Of a DNA stretch of 46,964 nt, positions 17,014 through 25,912 are shown one piece after another. The stretch's first letter is position 1. Each line of letters begins with the position of its first letter. The translations under genes and the position numbers were made by a program. Source of the DNA: an uncultured Methylocystaceae bacterium (GTDB lineage Bacteria > Pseudomonadota > Alphaproteobacteria > Rhizobiales > Beijerinckiaceae); contig CALMZV010000073.1 of the NCBI GenBank assembly GCA_937870755.1, positions 1-46,964 of the forward strand. Direction: 5' to 3'. The notes under the pieces are model-generated. The model had not been told where the DNA came from and searched no databases. It worked only from the letters and a program-made list of their open reading frames with translations.

Positions 17014-18642
17014 TTACGATTCGACCTTGAAGTCCTTGTAGCGCGCGCGCAGCGCGTTCTTCTGCACCTTGCCCGTGCCGGTCATCGGAAACTCGTCGAG
17101 AAACTCGACGGCGTCCGGCATCCACCAGCTTGCGATCTTCGGCCGCATGAAATCGAGCAGCGTCTTGGCGTCCACGCTCGCGCCCTTTTTGCGCACGATC
17201 AGCAGCAGCGGGCGCTCCTGCCATTTCTCGTGCGGAATGGCCACGACGGCGGCCTGCAACACGTCCGGATGGGCGAGGGCTGCGTCTTCGAGCTGGATCG
17301 AGGAAATCCACTCGCCGCCGGATTTGATCACGTCCTTGGAGCGGTCGGTCAGCGAAATATGGCCCATCGGATCGATGGTCGCCATGTCGCCCGTGATGAG
17401 CCAGCCCTGCGCGTCGAGCCCGTCGTCGCGCTTGAAATATCCGGCCGCCACCCACGGACCTTTCACGCGCAGATGTCCGGCCGTCCTGCCGTCGTGCGGC
17501 AGCTCCTTCTCCTCGTCGTCGACGATGCGCAGCGCCGTGCCGAAACAGGCGCGGCCCGACACCATGCGGCGGTCGAATTTCTCCTTTTCCGAAAGTTCGG
17601 TCGAGCCCGGCCGCAGCGAGGGCATCGAGCAGGCGAGCGCCTCGGTCATGCCCCAGGCCTGCACATAGTCGACGCCGTATTCGTGCTTGAGCTTCTCCAC
17701 CATCGCGCGCGGCGGCGCTGAGCCGGACGACAGCGACGTGCGCAGCGTGGAGAATTTCTTGCCCTCGCGGCCGAGCCAGTCGAGCAGGATCAGCCAAAAG
17801 CTCGGCACGCCGGCGGTGATCGTCACCTTCTCGCTCTCGAACAGTTCGTAGAGCTTGTCGGGCTCGTAGTTGCGGCCCGGAAACACCAGCTTGGAGCCGG
17901 TGTAGGGGCCCGAGAACGGCATGTTCCAGGCGTTGCCGTGGAACATCGGCGCCATCGGCAGCATCACCTCGCGCACGCCTTCCATATGGCCGGGCAGGAA
18001 ATCGAAACTGGAGGCGACCATCGTCTGCAGCACGGCCGCGCGATGGGTGTAGACGACGCCCTTCGGGTCGCCCGTCGTGCCCGACGTGTAGCAGATGGTG
18101 GAGGCCGAGCGTTCGTCGAACGACGGCCACGCGAAGCCCGCGTCCGTCTCCGGCGCGATCAGGTCTTCGTAGCAGCGCACGTTGGCGAGTTTGGTCGCCG
18201 GCATCCGGTCGCGCGCGCAGAGCATCACATAGCCTTCGACCGTCGTCAGCCGCGGCGCGATCGCCTCCACGATCGGCGCGGTCAGCGCGTCGATGAACAG
18301 CAGCCGGTCCTCGGCGTGGTTGATGATGTAGACGAGCTGGTCGGGAAACAGGCGCGGATTGACCGTGTGCAGCACCATGCCCGCGCCGGGCGCGGCATAG
18401 AACATTTCGAAATGCCGGAACGTGTTCCAGGCCAGCGTGCCGATGCGGTCGCCTTCCTTCATGCCTAGCTTGCGCAGCGCCTGCGCCATGCGCTTGGCGC
18501 GCGCGTTGGCGTCGCGATAGGTGTAGCGGTGGATGTCGCCTTCGATTTCGCGCGCGACCACTTCCGTGTCGCCGTGATAGTCGGCCGCGAATTGCAACAG
18601 GCCGCTGATCAGCAGCGGCGCATCCATCATCAGACCCTTCAT
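17014..18642 (-). CDS. AMP-forming acyl-CoA synthetase (fatty-acid CoA ligase)
   Basis: This 542-residue ANL-superfamily enzyme activates a carboxylic acid with ATP to an acyl-adenylate and then to acyl-CoA. ATG 18642 has GGAGG upstream. The P-loop TSGTTGDPKG is at 186-195. Later come YVQAWGMTEALACS, then LITGDMATIDPMGHISLTDRS-type and KSGGEWISS core motifs, and the C-terminal GTGKVQKN with the catalytic lysine. Overall it resembles medium/long-chain acyl-CoA ligases. The dienoyl-CoA-reductase-like SDR follows after eleven bases, so the two form an operon for fatty-acid degradation (inference). Confidence 0.93.
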   Translation of the reverse strand: MKGLMMDAPLLISGLLQFAADYHGDTEVVAREIEGDIHRYTYRDANARAKRMAQALRKLGMKEGDRIGTLAWNTFRHFEMFYAAPGAGMVLHTVNPRLFPDQLVYIINHAEDRLLFIDALTAPIVEAIAPRLTTVEGYVMLCARDRMPATKLANVRCYEDLIAPETDAGFAWPSFDERSASTICYTSGTTGDPKGVVYTHRAAVLQTMVASSFDFLPGHMEGVREVMLPMAPMFHGNAWNMPFSGPYTGSKLVFPGRNYEPDKLYELFESEKVTITAGVPSFWLILLDWLGREGKKFSTLRTSLSSGSAPPRAMVEKLKHEYGVDYVQAWGMTEALACSMPSLRPGSTELSEKEKFDRRMVSGRACFGTALRIVDDEEKELPHDGRTAGHLRVKGPWVAAGYFKRDDGLDAQGWLITGDMATIDPMGHISLTDRSKDVIKSGGEWISSIQLEDAALAHPDVLQAAVVAIPHEKWQERPLLLIVRKKGASVDAKTLLDFMRPKIASWWMPDAVEFLDEFPMTGTGKVQKNALRARYKDFKVES

Positions 18643-18801
18643 CGTTTCCTCCGTCGGCCCTCGGCCTGTTTTTCGAGACGATAGGGTTCGCCGCGTCGGC
18701 GCGTCAAATGGCGCGAGCCGCCTCGACCGGGCGCGCGGGCGCCCCTAACATGCGCGCCCAAAGCGGCGGCGTGGCCGGCGCGACAAGCAGCGGGAGGAGA
18801 C

Positions 18802-19578
18802 ATGGGGCGGTTTCAGGGGCGCGTGGCGCTCGTGACGGCGGCGGCGTCGGGCATCGGCCTTGCGACGGCGCGGCGCCTTGCGCGCGAGGGCGCGCGCATC
18901 GCCCTCTGCGACATTCGTCACGACGAATTGCAGGCGCGTGCGGGCGAGATCGAAGGTCCGGGCCTTCTGGCGGTCGCGGTCGACATGCGCGTGCGCGAAG
19001 AGGTGGACGCATTCGTGGCGCAGGCGGTCGCGAAATTCGGCCGCATCGACGTGCTGGTCAACAATGCGGGCCTGGGCCGGCGCGGCCGCGTGCAGGACAT
19101 GACGGACGAGGACTGGCGGCTGGTGATGGAGACCAGCCTCGATTCGGTCTTCTACGCCAGCCGGGCGGCCATGCCGCATCTGGTCGCCACGCGCGGCGCC
19201 ATCGTCAATGTCGCCTCCATCTCCGGTCTTCGCGGCGACGGCGGCACGATCGCCTACAACGCCGCCAAGGGCGCCATCGTGAACATGACGCGTGGCATGG
19301 CGATCGACGCGGGGCCCGACGGCGTGCGCGTGAACGCCGTGTGCCCCGGCCTGACGATCACGCCGATGACGCAGCGGATGCGCGACAACGAGACGGTGCT
19401 GGGAACCTATCTCGACCGCATTCCGCTCGCCCGCCCGGGCGGCGCCGACGAGATCGCCGCTGCCATAGCATTTCTGGCCTCGCCGGACGCATCCTACGTC
19501 AACGGCGTCGCGCTCGCGGTCGACGGCGGGCTGACCGCATGGACCGGCCAGCCCGTCTGGCGTCCGAAGAGGGGATAG
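18802..19578 (+). CDS. SDR family oxidoreductase (FabG-like)
   Basis: The 258-residue classical short-chain dehydrogenase starts at ATG 18802 behind GGGAGGAG. TAAASGIG is at 12-19, DMR at 61-63, NNAG at 87-90, and the catalytic set is Ser139, Tyr152 and Lys156 (YNAAK). It ends with a C-terminal NGVALAVDGGLTAW. Substrate is not predictable. The csaA gene starts four bases after its stop, so the two are cotranscribed. It is divergent from the acyl-CoA ligase operon; a shared 160-bp promoter region separates them. Confidence 0.9.
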   Translation: MGRFQGRVALVTAAASGIGLATARRLAREGARIALCDIRHDELQARAGEIEGPGLLAVAVDMRVREEVDAFVAQAVAKFGRIDVLVNNAGLGRRGRVQDMTDEDWRLVMETSLDSVFYASRAAMPHLVATRGAIVNVASISGLRGDGGTIAYNAAKGAIVNMTRGMAIDAGPDGVRVNAVCPGLTITPMTQRMRDNETVLGTYLDRIPLARPGGADEIAAAIAFLASPDASYVNGVALAVDGGLTAWTGQPVWRPKRG

Positions 19579-19582
19579 GCCC

Positions 19583-19948
19583 ATGCACAGGGATTCGACC
19601 GAAGACTTCGCGCCGCCGGCGACCTACGACGATTTTCTGAAGGTCGACATTCGCGTCGGCGTCGTCGTGGAGGCCGAACCGTTCCGCGAGGCGCGCAAGC
19701 CCTCGCTCAAGCTTGTCATCGATTTCGGCGGCAGGCTCGGTCGCAGGAAGTCGGCCGCGCAGATCGCCAGACATTACGCGCCGGAAGATCTCGTCGGCCG
19801 GCAGGTCATGGCGGTCGTCAATTTTCCGCGACGCCAGATCGGCCCCTTCATGTCGGAAGTGCTGACGCTCGGCGTGCCCGATGCGGACGGCGAGGTGGCG
19901 TTGCTGGCGCCGGACCGCGCGGTGCCGGCGGGCGGGCGCATGTTCTGA
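19583..19948 (+). CDS. csaA: tRNA-binding protein, CsaA family
   Basis: The 121-residue protein is a single OB-fold tRNA-binding domain of the type at the C-terminus of some methionyl- and phenylalanyl-tRNA synthetases. Segments seen are FLKVDIRVGVVVEAEPF, then KPSLKLVIDFG, QIARHYAPEDLVGRQVMAVVNF and RQIGPFMSEVLTLG. CsaA was described in Bacillus as an export-related chaperone; proteobacterial members are annotated as tRNA-binding. It is four bases downstream of an SDR gene, and the reason for the pairing is not clear. Confidence 0.92.
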   Translation: MHRDSTEDFAPPATYDDFLKVDIRVGVVVEAEPFREARKPSLKLVIDFGGRLGRRKSAAQIARHYAPEDLVGRQVMAVVNFPRRQIGPFMSEVLTLGVPDADGEVALLAPDRAVPAGGRMF

Positions 19949-20042
19949 TCTCGGTCTCCGGCCCGTTCGCGCCGATCGATTCGCGGCGTCGATGTGCGCG
20001 GGCGCGGTCGCCGGTTCTGGCTGCGGGACGAAGGAAGGACGA

Positions 20043-20117
20043 TGGTGGGCGCGACAGGGATTGAACCTGTGACCCCTCCCGTGTGAAGGGAGTGCTCTCC
20101 CGCTGAGCTACGCGCCC
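20043..20117 (-). tRNA. tRNA-Val (anticodon CAC)
   Basis: Read on the minus strand it folds as a full cloverleaf. The acceptor is GGGCGCG/CGCGCCC, the D-stem GCTC/GAGC, the anticodon stem CTCCC/GGGAG with loop TTCACAC (anticodon CAC, decoding GUG), the variable loop GGGTC, and the T-arm ACAGG-TTCAATC-CCTGT. The discriminator is A and CCA is encoded, giving 75 nt. It lies between csaA and gph. Confidence 0.97.
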
Positions 20118-20172
20118 GCAGCGCCTTGCCGGCGCGCGATCGCCACCGTTTAGGCGCTTGCGCCGCCGCCCG

Positions 20173-20877
20173 TCAAGGCGCCCTGCGACCCGTTAAGGCG
20201 CCCTGCGACGCTTCGATCGCGGCGACCGCGTCCCATAACGCGTCGAAATGCGAAATCACCCGGTCGGGACCGAGTTCGCCGACCGGCGTGTCGGTATAGC
20301 CGAAATCCACCGCCACCACCGGCGCGCCGAACGCGCGCGCGGTGTCGATGTCGGTGCGCGAATCCCCCACCATGATCGTGCGCGCCGGATCGCCGCCGGC
20401 AAGCGCGACGGTCTGCGCCAGCACGCGCGGATCGGGTTTGGGCGCGCCGAACGTGTCCTGCCCGACGATGGCGCGAAACCGGTCCGCCACGCCGAGCGCG
20501 GACAGGAGTTTGCGCGCCGGTCGCTCGATCTTGTTGGTGCAGACGGCGAAGGCCCAGCCGGCGGTCTCGAACCGGTCGAGCGCGGCCGCCACGCCCGGAA
20601 ACAGAAAGCTCTCGTCGGCGATATGGGCTTCGTAATGGGCGAGAAAATCCTCGAACAGGCGTTGCAGCCGGTCCGCTTCGAGCGGCGCGTCGTGCGCGGC
20701 GAACCCGCGCTGGATCAGCGCCCGCGCGCCCGCGCCCAGCATGAACCGGGCCTCCGACAGCGGCAGCGGCGCCACGCCCTCGCGCGCCAGAATGAGGTTG
20801 AGCGTGCCGATCAGGTCGCCGGCGGTTTCGGCCAGCGTGCCGTCGAGATCGAAAACGAGGAGGGGCGGGCGGTTCAT
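20173..20877 (-). CDS. gph: Phosphoglycolate phosphatase (HAD family)
   Basis: The 234-residue HAD-superfamily hydrolase dephosphorylates 2-phosphoglycolate. The start at ATG 20877 is set by motif I FDLDGTL (nucleophile Asp10, Asp12). Other parts are a helical cap (about residues 18-85), CTNK (motif II region), KPDPRVL (motif III lysine) and MVGDSRTDI (motif IV). Length and motifs fit Gph. Neighbours rpiA and gor downstream form a block often conserved in Rhizobiales. Other HAD phosphatases of similar size cannot be fully excluded. Confidence 0.85.
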   Translation of the reverse strand: MNRPPLLVFDLDGTLAETAGDLIGTLNLILAREGVAPLPLSEARFMLGAGARALIQRGFAAHDAPLEADRLQRLFEDFLAHYEAHIADESFLFPGVAAALDRFETAGWAFAVCTNKIERPARKLLSALGVADRFRAIVGQDTFGAPKPDPRVLAQTVALAGGDPARTIMVGDSRTDIDTARAFGAPVVAVDFGYTDTPVGELGPDRVISHFDALWDAVAAIEASQGALTGRRAP

Positions 20878-20969
20878 CGCCCCCGTTTGGCGCGGCCGAC
20901 CCCCGTCCGTCAACAAAACATTAACCATGTTCGTGCTCGATCGGGCGGGGCAAAACCATCGGGCGCGCC

Positions 20970-21365
20970 ATGCAACACCGCCATATTTCGACAATCCGGA
21001 AGGCCTTCGCATTCACGGCGGCCGCTCTCGCGCTCGCCTGCGGCGCGGGCGCGGCGCTTGCGGCCGCCGCCACCTACGATTTCCTCGCCGCGCCCGAGAT
21101 CGACCTCAACCGCGTCTACCGCGTGGACCGGGCGACGGGCGAAATGGGCGCCTGCCAGTACGGGCTGAAGGAGGGGACGGTCGGCGTCACCATCTGCTAC
21201 CCGCCGGGCGAAGGCGCGCGGGCCGGCGCCCCCAGCGAATACGCGCTTCTGGCCTCGCGCCACGAACGCGAGGGCGGCGTGTTCCGGCTGGATCTGCGCA
21301 CCGGCCAGATGTCGATCTGCTACGTGCTCAACGATTCGGTCGTCTGCACCCCGCCGGCGCGCTGA
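20970..21365 (+). CDS. Small secreted protein of unknown function
   Basis: The 131-residue protein has a signal peptide (about residues 1-31, AFTAAALALACGAGAALAA) followed by a soluble domain with four Cys, likely two disulfides. Segments visible are DFLAAPEIDLNRVYRVDRAT, GEMGACQYG, GVTICYPPGEGA and GQMSICYVLNDSVVCTPP. Two GEMGAC/GQMSIC segments resemble each other, so the domain may be a short duplicated beta-repeat. I do not recognise a named family. It lies 67 bases before rpiA, and a weak hairpin with a T6 run lies between them. It is divergent from gph. Confidence 0.8.
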   Translation: MQHRHISTIRKAFAFTAAALALACGAGAALAAAATYDFLAAPEIDLNRVYRVDRATGEMGACQYGLKEGTVGVTICYPPGEGARAGAPSEYALLASRHEREGGVFRLDLRTGQMSICYVLNDSVVCTPPAR

Positions 21366-21432
21366 TATCGGAAGGTTTGCCTTTTTTCGTCCGAGTCTTT
21401 AATCCCGCGCCGGAACCCGCGCGGGAGACCGG

Positions 21433-22140
21433 ATGTCGCTGTCCCCACAAGACGAAGCCAAGCGCCGCGCGGCCGCCCGCGCCGCCGAATACGTCGTCGA
21501 CGGCATGCGGGTCGGCCTCGGCACAGGCTCGACGGCGGCGTTTCTGGTGGAGATTCTCGGCGCGCGCGTGCGCGAGGGGCTGAAGATGGTCGGCGTGCCG
21601 ACGTCGGAGGCGACCCGCGCCCAGGCCGCGCGCCTGAACATTCCCCTCTCCACGCTCGACGAGACGCCCGAACTCGACCTGACCATCGACGGGGCGGATG
21701 AATTCGATTCCGCGCTGCGGCTGATCAAGGGCGGCGGCGGCGCGCTGCTGCGCGAGAAGATCGTGGCGACGGCCTCCGCCCGCATGGTGGTGATCGCCGA
21801 TCGGTCGAAGCAGGTGGCGATGCTCGGGCGGTTTCCGCTGCCGGTGGAGGTCGACCGGTTCGGGCTCGAAAGCACCCGCCGCCAGATCGCGCGCGCGCTG
21901 GGCGAACTCGGCCTGCCGGCCGCCCCTGCGCTGCGCGCGGGCAGGGATGGTCACGTTTTCGTCACCGATGGCGGTCATGCCATTTTCGATTGCGCGCTCG
22001 GCGCCATCCCGCGGCCGGAAGCGCTCGCCGCCCGCTTGTGCGCGATCCCCGGCGTGGTGGAACATGGACTTTTCATCGGTCTGGCGACGAGCGTCGTCGT
22101 CGCGGGGCCGACCGAAATCGAAACGCTCGGCGCGAGCTGA
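21433..22140 (+). CDS. rpiA: Ribose-5-phosphate isomerase A
   Basis: RpiA interconverts ribose 5-phosphate and ribulose 5-phosphate in the pentose phosphate pathway. The 235-residue product has GLGTGSTA at 28-35, DGADE at 86-90 and the catalytic-lysine loop [12 protein letters not shown] at 99-110, all RpiA signatures. GGGAG lies five bases before ATG 21433. It is followed 16 bases later by the DUF2059 gene and then gor, an operon-like row. The pathway also supplies NADPH for the reductase. Confidence 0.96.
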   Translation: MSLSPQDEAKRRAAARAAEYVVDGMRVGLGTGSTAAFLVEILGARVREGLKMVGVPTSEATRAQAARLNIPLSTLDETPELDLTIDGADEFDSALRLIKGGGGALLREKIVATASARMVVIADRSKQVAMLGRFPLPVEVDRFGLESTRRQIARALGELGLPAAPALRAGRDGHVFVTDGGHAIFDCALGAIPRPEALAARLCAIPGVVEHGLFIGLATSVVVAGPTEIETLGAS

Positions 22141-22156
22141 CAACAGGAGATCACAC

Positions 22157-22693
22157 GTGCTGAAACAGATTTCGCTTGGCGTCTGCCTTGGCCTTGCCGC
22201 GGGCGGCGCCTTCGCCCAGACGCCCGCGCCCAAGCCTGCGACCCCCGCCCCGGCGGCCGCGCCCGTCGGCGAGCCGACCGCCGCGCAGGTCGCGCTGGCG
22301 CGCGAGGTGATCGTGGGCTCCGGCATTTCGCGTTCGTTCGCGGTGGTCATTCCGCAGTATCTCGACCAGATCGGCACCAACCTCACCCAGACCCGGCCCG
22401 ACCTCATCCGCGATCTCAACGTGGTGATGGAGCAGTTGAAGCCCGAGTTCGACAAGCGCGCCGACGAAATGATCGACCGCGGCGCCAGGCTCTACGCGCA
22501 GCGCATGTCGGAAGACGAGCTGAAGACCATCTCGGGCTTTTTCAAGAGCCCGGCCGGCATCCGTTACGTCGACACCCAGCCGCTGGTGCTGAACGATCTG
22601 TTCGTGGCGCTGCAGTCGTGGTCGCAGAAACTTTCCACCGACATGATGGCGCGCGTGCGCGAGGAGATGAAGAAGAAGGGCCACGAACTCTGA
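22157..22693 (+). CDS. DUF2059 secreted protein
   Basis: The 178-residue protein starts at GTG 22157 with AGGAGA seven bases upstream. A signal peptide (about 1-20, ending GGAFAQ) and a Pro/Ala linker precede the helical DUF2059 domain. Its typical segment is RMSEDELKTISGFFKSPAGI followed by RYVDTQPLVLNDL. The function of the family is unknown; members are periplasmic. Its position between rpiA and gor is a conserved rhizobial arrangement. The 17-base gap to gor suggests cotranscription. Confidence 0.9.
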   Translation: MLKQISLGVCLGLAAGGAFAQTPAPKPATPAPAAAPVGEPTAAQVALAREVIVGSGISRSFAVVIPQYLDQIGTNLTQTRPDLIRDLNVVMEQLKPEFDKRADEMIDRGARLYAQRMSEDELKTISGFFKSPAGIRYVDTQPLVLNDLFVALQSWSQKLSTDMMARVREEMKKKGHEL

Positions 22694-22710
22694 CCGCGAG
22701 TTCTGATGCG

Positions 22711-24105
22711 ATGACGTTCGACTACGATCTCTTCGTCATCGGCGCCGGCTCCGGCGGAGTGCGCGCCGCGCGGATCGCGGCCGGCTACGGCGCGCGCGTG
22801 GCCGTCGCGGAGGAGTTCCGCGTCGGCGGCACATGCGTCATTCGCGGCTGCGTGCCGAAGAAGCTCTACGTCTACGCCAGCCGTTTCCGCGACGACTTCG
22901 AGGATGCGGAAGGTTTCGGCTGGACCGTCGGGCCCGTCGCGTTCGACTGGAGGAAACTCGTCGCCGCCAAGGACAAGGAAATCGCGCGCCTGTCGGCGAT
23001 CTATGCCGCCAATCTCGAAAAGGCGGGCGTGGAGATGGTCAACGCGCGCGCCACGCTCGCCGGCGCGAACGCGGTGCGCCTGTCCGACGGCCGGACGGCG
23101 ACGGCGCGCGTGATCCTGATCGCCACCGGCGGCGCGCCGACGATTCAGCCCGCCATTCCGGGCGTCGAGCACGCGATCACCTCCAACGAGATTTTCGACC
23201 TTCCCGAATTCCCCGGACGGCTGATGGTCGTCGGCGCGGGCTATATCGCGGTGGAATTCGCGAGCGTCTTCGCCCGGCTCGGCGCGCAGGTGACGCAGGT
23301 CTTCCGCGCGGACCGGATCCTGCGCGGGTTCGATGGCGACATCCGCCTGCACGCGACCGAGGCGATGCGACATGCGGGCGTCCGGCTCATGCCCGGCGTC
23401 CTGCCGAAGGCGATCGAGAAACGCGGCGGCGCGCTGCATGTCGCGCTGTCGGACGGCTCGATGCGCGAGGTCGACCAGATTCTGTTCGCGACCGGCCGCG
23501 CGCCGGCGACGCAGGGGCTGGGGCTGGAGGCGGCCGGCGTCGCGCACGACGCAGCCGGCGCCGTCAGGGTGGATTCCCACGCCCGCACCAACGTGCCCTC
23601 GATCTATGCCGTCGGCGATGTCACCAACCGCGTCAATCTCACGCCGGTGGCGATCCGCGAGGGCCACACGTTCGCCGACCGCGTGTTCGGGGACAGGCAC
23701 GTCGATGTCGACCACACGCGCATTCCCACCGCCGTCTTCATCACGCCGGAGATCGGCACGGTCGGGCTGACGGAGGAGGAAGCGCGTTCGATGTTCGACG
23801 TCGTCGACGTTTACGCGACGACATTCCGGCCGATGAAGGCCACGCTGTCCGGCCGCGTGGAAAAGACCTTCATGAAAATCCTGGTCGACGGAGCGACCGA
23901 CAAGGTGCTGGGCGTGCACATTCTCGGTCACGAGGCCGGCGAAATGGCGCAGCTTCTGGCGATCCCGCTGCGCATGGGCGCGACCAAGGCCGATTTCGAC
24001 GCGACCATGGCGTTGCATCCGACGGCCGCCGAGGAGCTTGTCACCATGCGCGCGCGCAGCGTGCGGCATGAGAAGGTTTCGGCGCAGTCGATTCCGACCG
24101 GCTGA
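22711..24105 (+). CDS. gor: Glutathione-disulfide reductase
   Basis: The 464-residue flavoprotein reduces glutathione disulfide with NADPH. FAD-binding VIGAGSGGVRAAR is at 9-21 and the redox-active disulfide GGTCVIRGCVPKK is at 39-51 (Cys42, Cys47). The NADPH domain has VVGAGYIAVEFA, then a second FAD segment YAVGDVTNR. The C-terminal active-site base is in ALHPTAAEELVTM. ATG 22711 was chosen because it puts the flavin motif at the usual distance. It ends the rpiA-DUF2059-gor row and abuts tspO tail to tail by four bases. Confidence 0.96.
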   Translation: MTFDYDLFVIGAGSGGVRAARIAAGYGARVAVAEEFRVGGTCVIRGCVPKKLYVYASRFRDDFEDAEGFGWTVGPVAFDWRKLVAAKDKEIARLSAIYAANLEKAGVEMVNARATLAGANAVRLSDGRTATARVILIATGGAPTIQPAIPGVEHAITSNEIFDLPEFPGRLMVVGAGYIAVEFASVFARLGAQVTQVFRADRILRGFDGDIRLHATEAMRHAGVRLMPGVLPKAIEKRGGALHVALSDGSMREVDQILFATGRAPATQGLGLEAAGVAHDAAGAVRVDSHARTNVPSIYAVGDVTNRVNLTPVAIREGHTFADRVFGDRHVDVDHTRIPTAVFITPEIGTVGLTEEEARSMFDVVDVYATTFRPMKATLSGRVEKTFMKILVDGATDKVLGVHILGHEAGEMAQLLAIPLRMGATKADFDATMALHPTAAEELVTMRARSVRHEKVSAQSIPTG

Positions 24106-24109
24106 GCGG

Positions 24110-24601
24110 TCAGTTCAGGACAAGGACGCCTGCGTTGAGCGCGCCGGCGAACGTCACCCATGCGAGATAGGGCGCAAGCAACAGTGCGGCCGCGCGGTCG
24201 ATGCGCGAAAACAGCGCGATCGTCAGCGCGATCGAGCCCCACAGCATCGCGATGACCACCAGTCCCGCGAGCGGCGATCGGAAGCCGAAAAAGGCGACCG
24301 ACCAGAGCGCGTTGAGCACGAGCTGCTCCACGAACACGACGATGGCCACGCGGCGCAGCGGCGCGGGCGGCGCCTGCAGGACGCGCCAGAAGGCGATCGC
24401 CATCAGAATGTAGAGCGTCGTCCACGCCGGGCCGAACACCCAGTCGGGCGGCGTGAACGCGGGTTTGGTCAGGCCCGCATACCAGGCGGGAATGTTCGGC
24501 ATGGTCGCGAGCGAACCGATGGCGCCGGCGGCGAACACCGCAATGGCGGCGATCAGCGCATCGCGCAGGCGGTTGCGGGATGGCGCGTTCATCTCGGTCA
24601 T
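24110..24601 (-). CDS. tspO: TspO/MBR family tryptophan-rich sensory protein
   Basis: The 163-residue protein has five predicted transmembrane helices. It shows the TspO signatures WYAGLTKPAFTPPDWVFGPAW (W/P-rich loop) and NALWSVAFFGFRSPLAGL. TspO binds porphyrins and related ligands and in Rhodobacter modulates photopigment genes. ATG 24601 overlaps the stop of the acyltransferase gene by four bases (ATGA), indicating translational coupling; ATG 24592 is an alternative. The coupling to an acyltransferase is unusual. Confidence 0.92.
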   Translation of the reverse strand: MTEMNAPSRNRLRDALIAAIAVFAAGAIGSLATMPNIPAWYAGLTKPAFTPPDWVFGPAWTTLYILMAIAFWRVLQAPPAPLRRVAIVVFVEQLVLNALWSVAFFGFRSPLAGLVVIAMLWGSIALTIALFSRIDRAAALLLAPYLAWVTFAGALNAGVLVLN

Positions 24602-25764
24602 ATGCGTTTCGCCCCCATCTTGCCGGGTGCGCCGCCGGGCAGCACGCGCCGCGCCCATTGTCGCAACGCGCCCGTCTTCTGCTCGGTCACGCGCGACAGC
24701 AGGAAGCCCGCCAGCACCATGACGGCGACCGAGCCGATCGTCCATGCGTAATGCAGCGGGGTCGCCAGTTCGCGCCGCCATCCCACGCCGTAGGCGAGCG
24801 CGGCGAACCCGGCCATCCACACGGCCACCGGCAGATGCATCGCGTAGATCGAATAGGTGAAGTCGGCGAACTTCTTGTGAAACTCCGGTCGCGCCCACCG
24901 AAAGCCGACGGGATCGAACTGAAGCGTCAGCAGAAGATTGGCGAACATGAGCGAGGTGATGAAGTCGACGATGTATTTGTGCGGAAAGGCGTCGGCCGCC
25001 GGCAGGCGCACGATCAGCCGCAGCACGCAGACCGCGCCGATCCACAGGGCCAGGGCCAGCCAGCGCGAGCGCATGACCGGGCGCGGCGCGATCCGCACCA
25101 GCGCGCCGAGCGCCCACAGCCAGAAACCGAACAGGAAATAGGAGCCCGAAGCCGTCATCACGACGAACAGCGTCAGGCCCAGCGCGAAGGCCGCGATCCG
25201 CCAGCCCTTCGCATAGGCGGCCGACAGCGGCAGCAGCAGCAGCGGCGCGATCATGTAGTACCAGAATTCGACGCCCAGCGACCACAGCGGGCCGTTGGAG
25301 CCGAACGGGCTGAACCAGATGCCCTGGAGGTTGAAAAGGTTGGCGACGAACGTGGTCGCGGTCGCGCCGTCGCCCTGGCGCACGATCTCGAGCAGGTCCG
25401 GGCCGGGGAAGATGCGCGCGCCGATGGAATCCATCAGAAGCGTGAGCACGAGCGCGGGATAGAGCACCACATTGATGCGGATGGCGCGGTCGATGAAATA
25501 GGAGCGCAGGAACGGCTGGCCGGCCCGCACCTTTTCCACCAGAAGGCCGCCGACCAGAAAGCCGGAAATGACAAAGAACATCACCAGCCCGGCATGGCCG
25601 ATCGGGAAGGCGGTCACGAACCACCAGACATAGGCCGGCCACGCATGCGGGGCGGTCATGATGTCCGCGTGATTGACGAACACGTTGTGCGTGTGGTGCA
25701 GCGCCACGAGCAACGTGGCGATCCACCGCGCAAGGTCGAGGAATTTCGAGGCGGCCGGAGACAT
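24598..25764 (-). CDS. Acyltransferase family 3 membrane protein
   Basis: The 388-residue integral membrane protein has about ten transmembrane segments and the features of acyltransferase family 3 (OafA/NodX type). These are FLDLARWIATLLVALHHTHN (N-terminal His-containing helix), VMFFVISGFLVGGLL, and YFIDRAIRINVVLYPALV. Such enzymes O-acetylate or otherwise acylate carbohydrates such as exopolysaccharides or lipopolysaccharides. The acceptor is unknown. ATG 25764 is used; the longer frame has no family sequence. It is coupled to tspO by a four-base overlap and divergent from the DAHP synthase. Confidence 0.88.
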   Translation of the reverse strand: MSPAASKFLDLARWIATLLVALHHTHNVFVNHADIMTAPHAWPAYVWWFVTAFPIGHAGLVMFFVISGFLVGGLLVEKVRAGQPFLRSYFIDRAIRINVVLYPALVLTLLMDSIGARIFPGPDLLEIVRQGDGATATTFVANLFNLQGIWFSPFGSNGPLWSLGVEFWYYMIAPLLLLPLSAAYAKGWRIAAFALGLTLFVVMTASGSYFLFGFWLWALGALVRIAPRPVMRSRWLALALWIGAVCVLRLIVRLPAADAFPHKYIVDFITSLMFANLLLTLQFDPVGFRWARPEFHKKFADFTYSIYAMHLPVAVWMAGFAALAYGVGWRRELATPLHYAWTIGSVAVMVLAGFLLSRVTEQKTGALRQWARRVLPGGAPGKMGAKRI

Positions 25765-25912
25765 GAAGACCCTGTTTCTCTTCGGTCCCTTATAGGGTCG
25801 CGCCGGCGGCCCCGCCAGTCGCCAGGGGTCGCAAAGCCGGGCGGCCTCGTGTATAAGCCGCCCCTTCGAGCATATTCGGCCGCGCGCGCGGCCTTGTTGG
25901 GAGTTTCGCACG

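Noticed and set aside
19950-20042. Possible second tRNA or attachment site beside tRNA-Val
   Set aside because: No second cloverleaf, no duplicated tRNA end and no integrase gene, so no sign of an integrated element.
21365-21433. Terminator between the small secreted gene and rpiA
   Set aside because: The stem is only four base pairs before the T6 run, too weak to list as a terminator.
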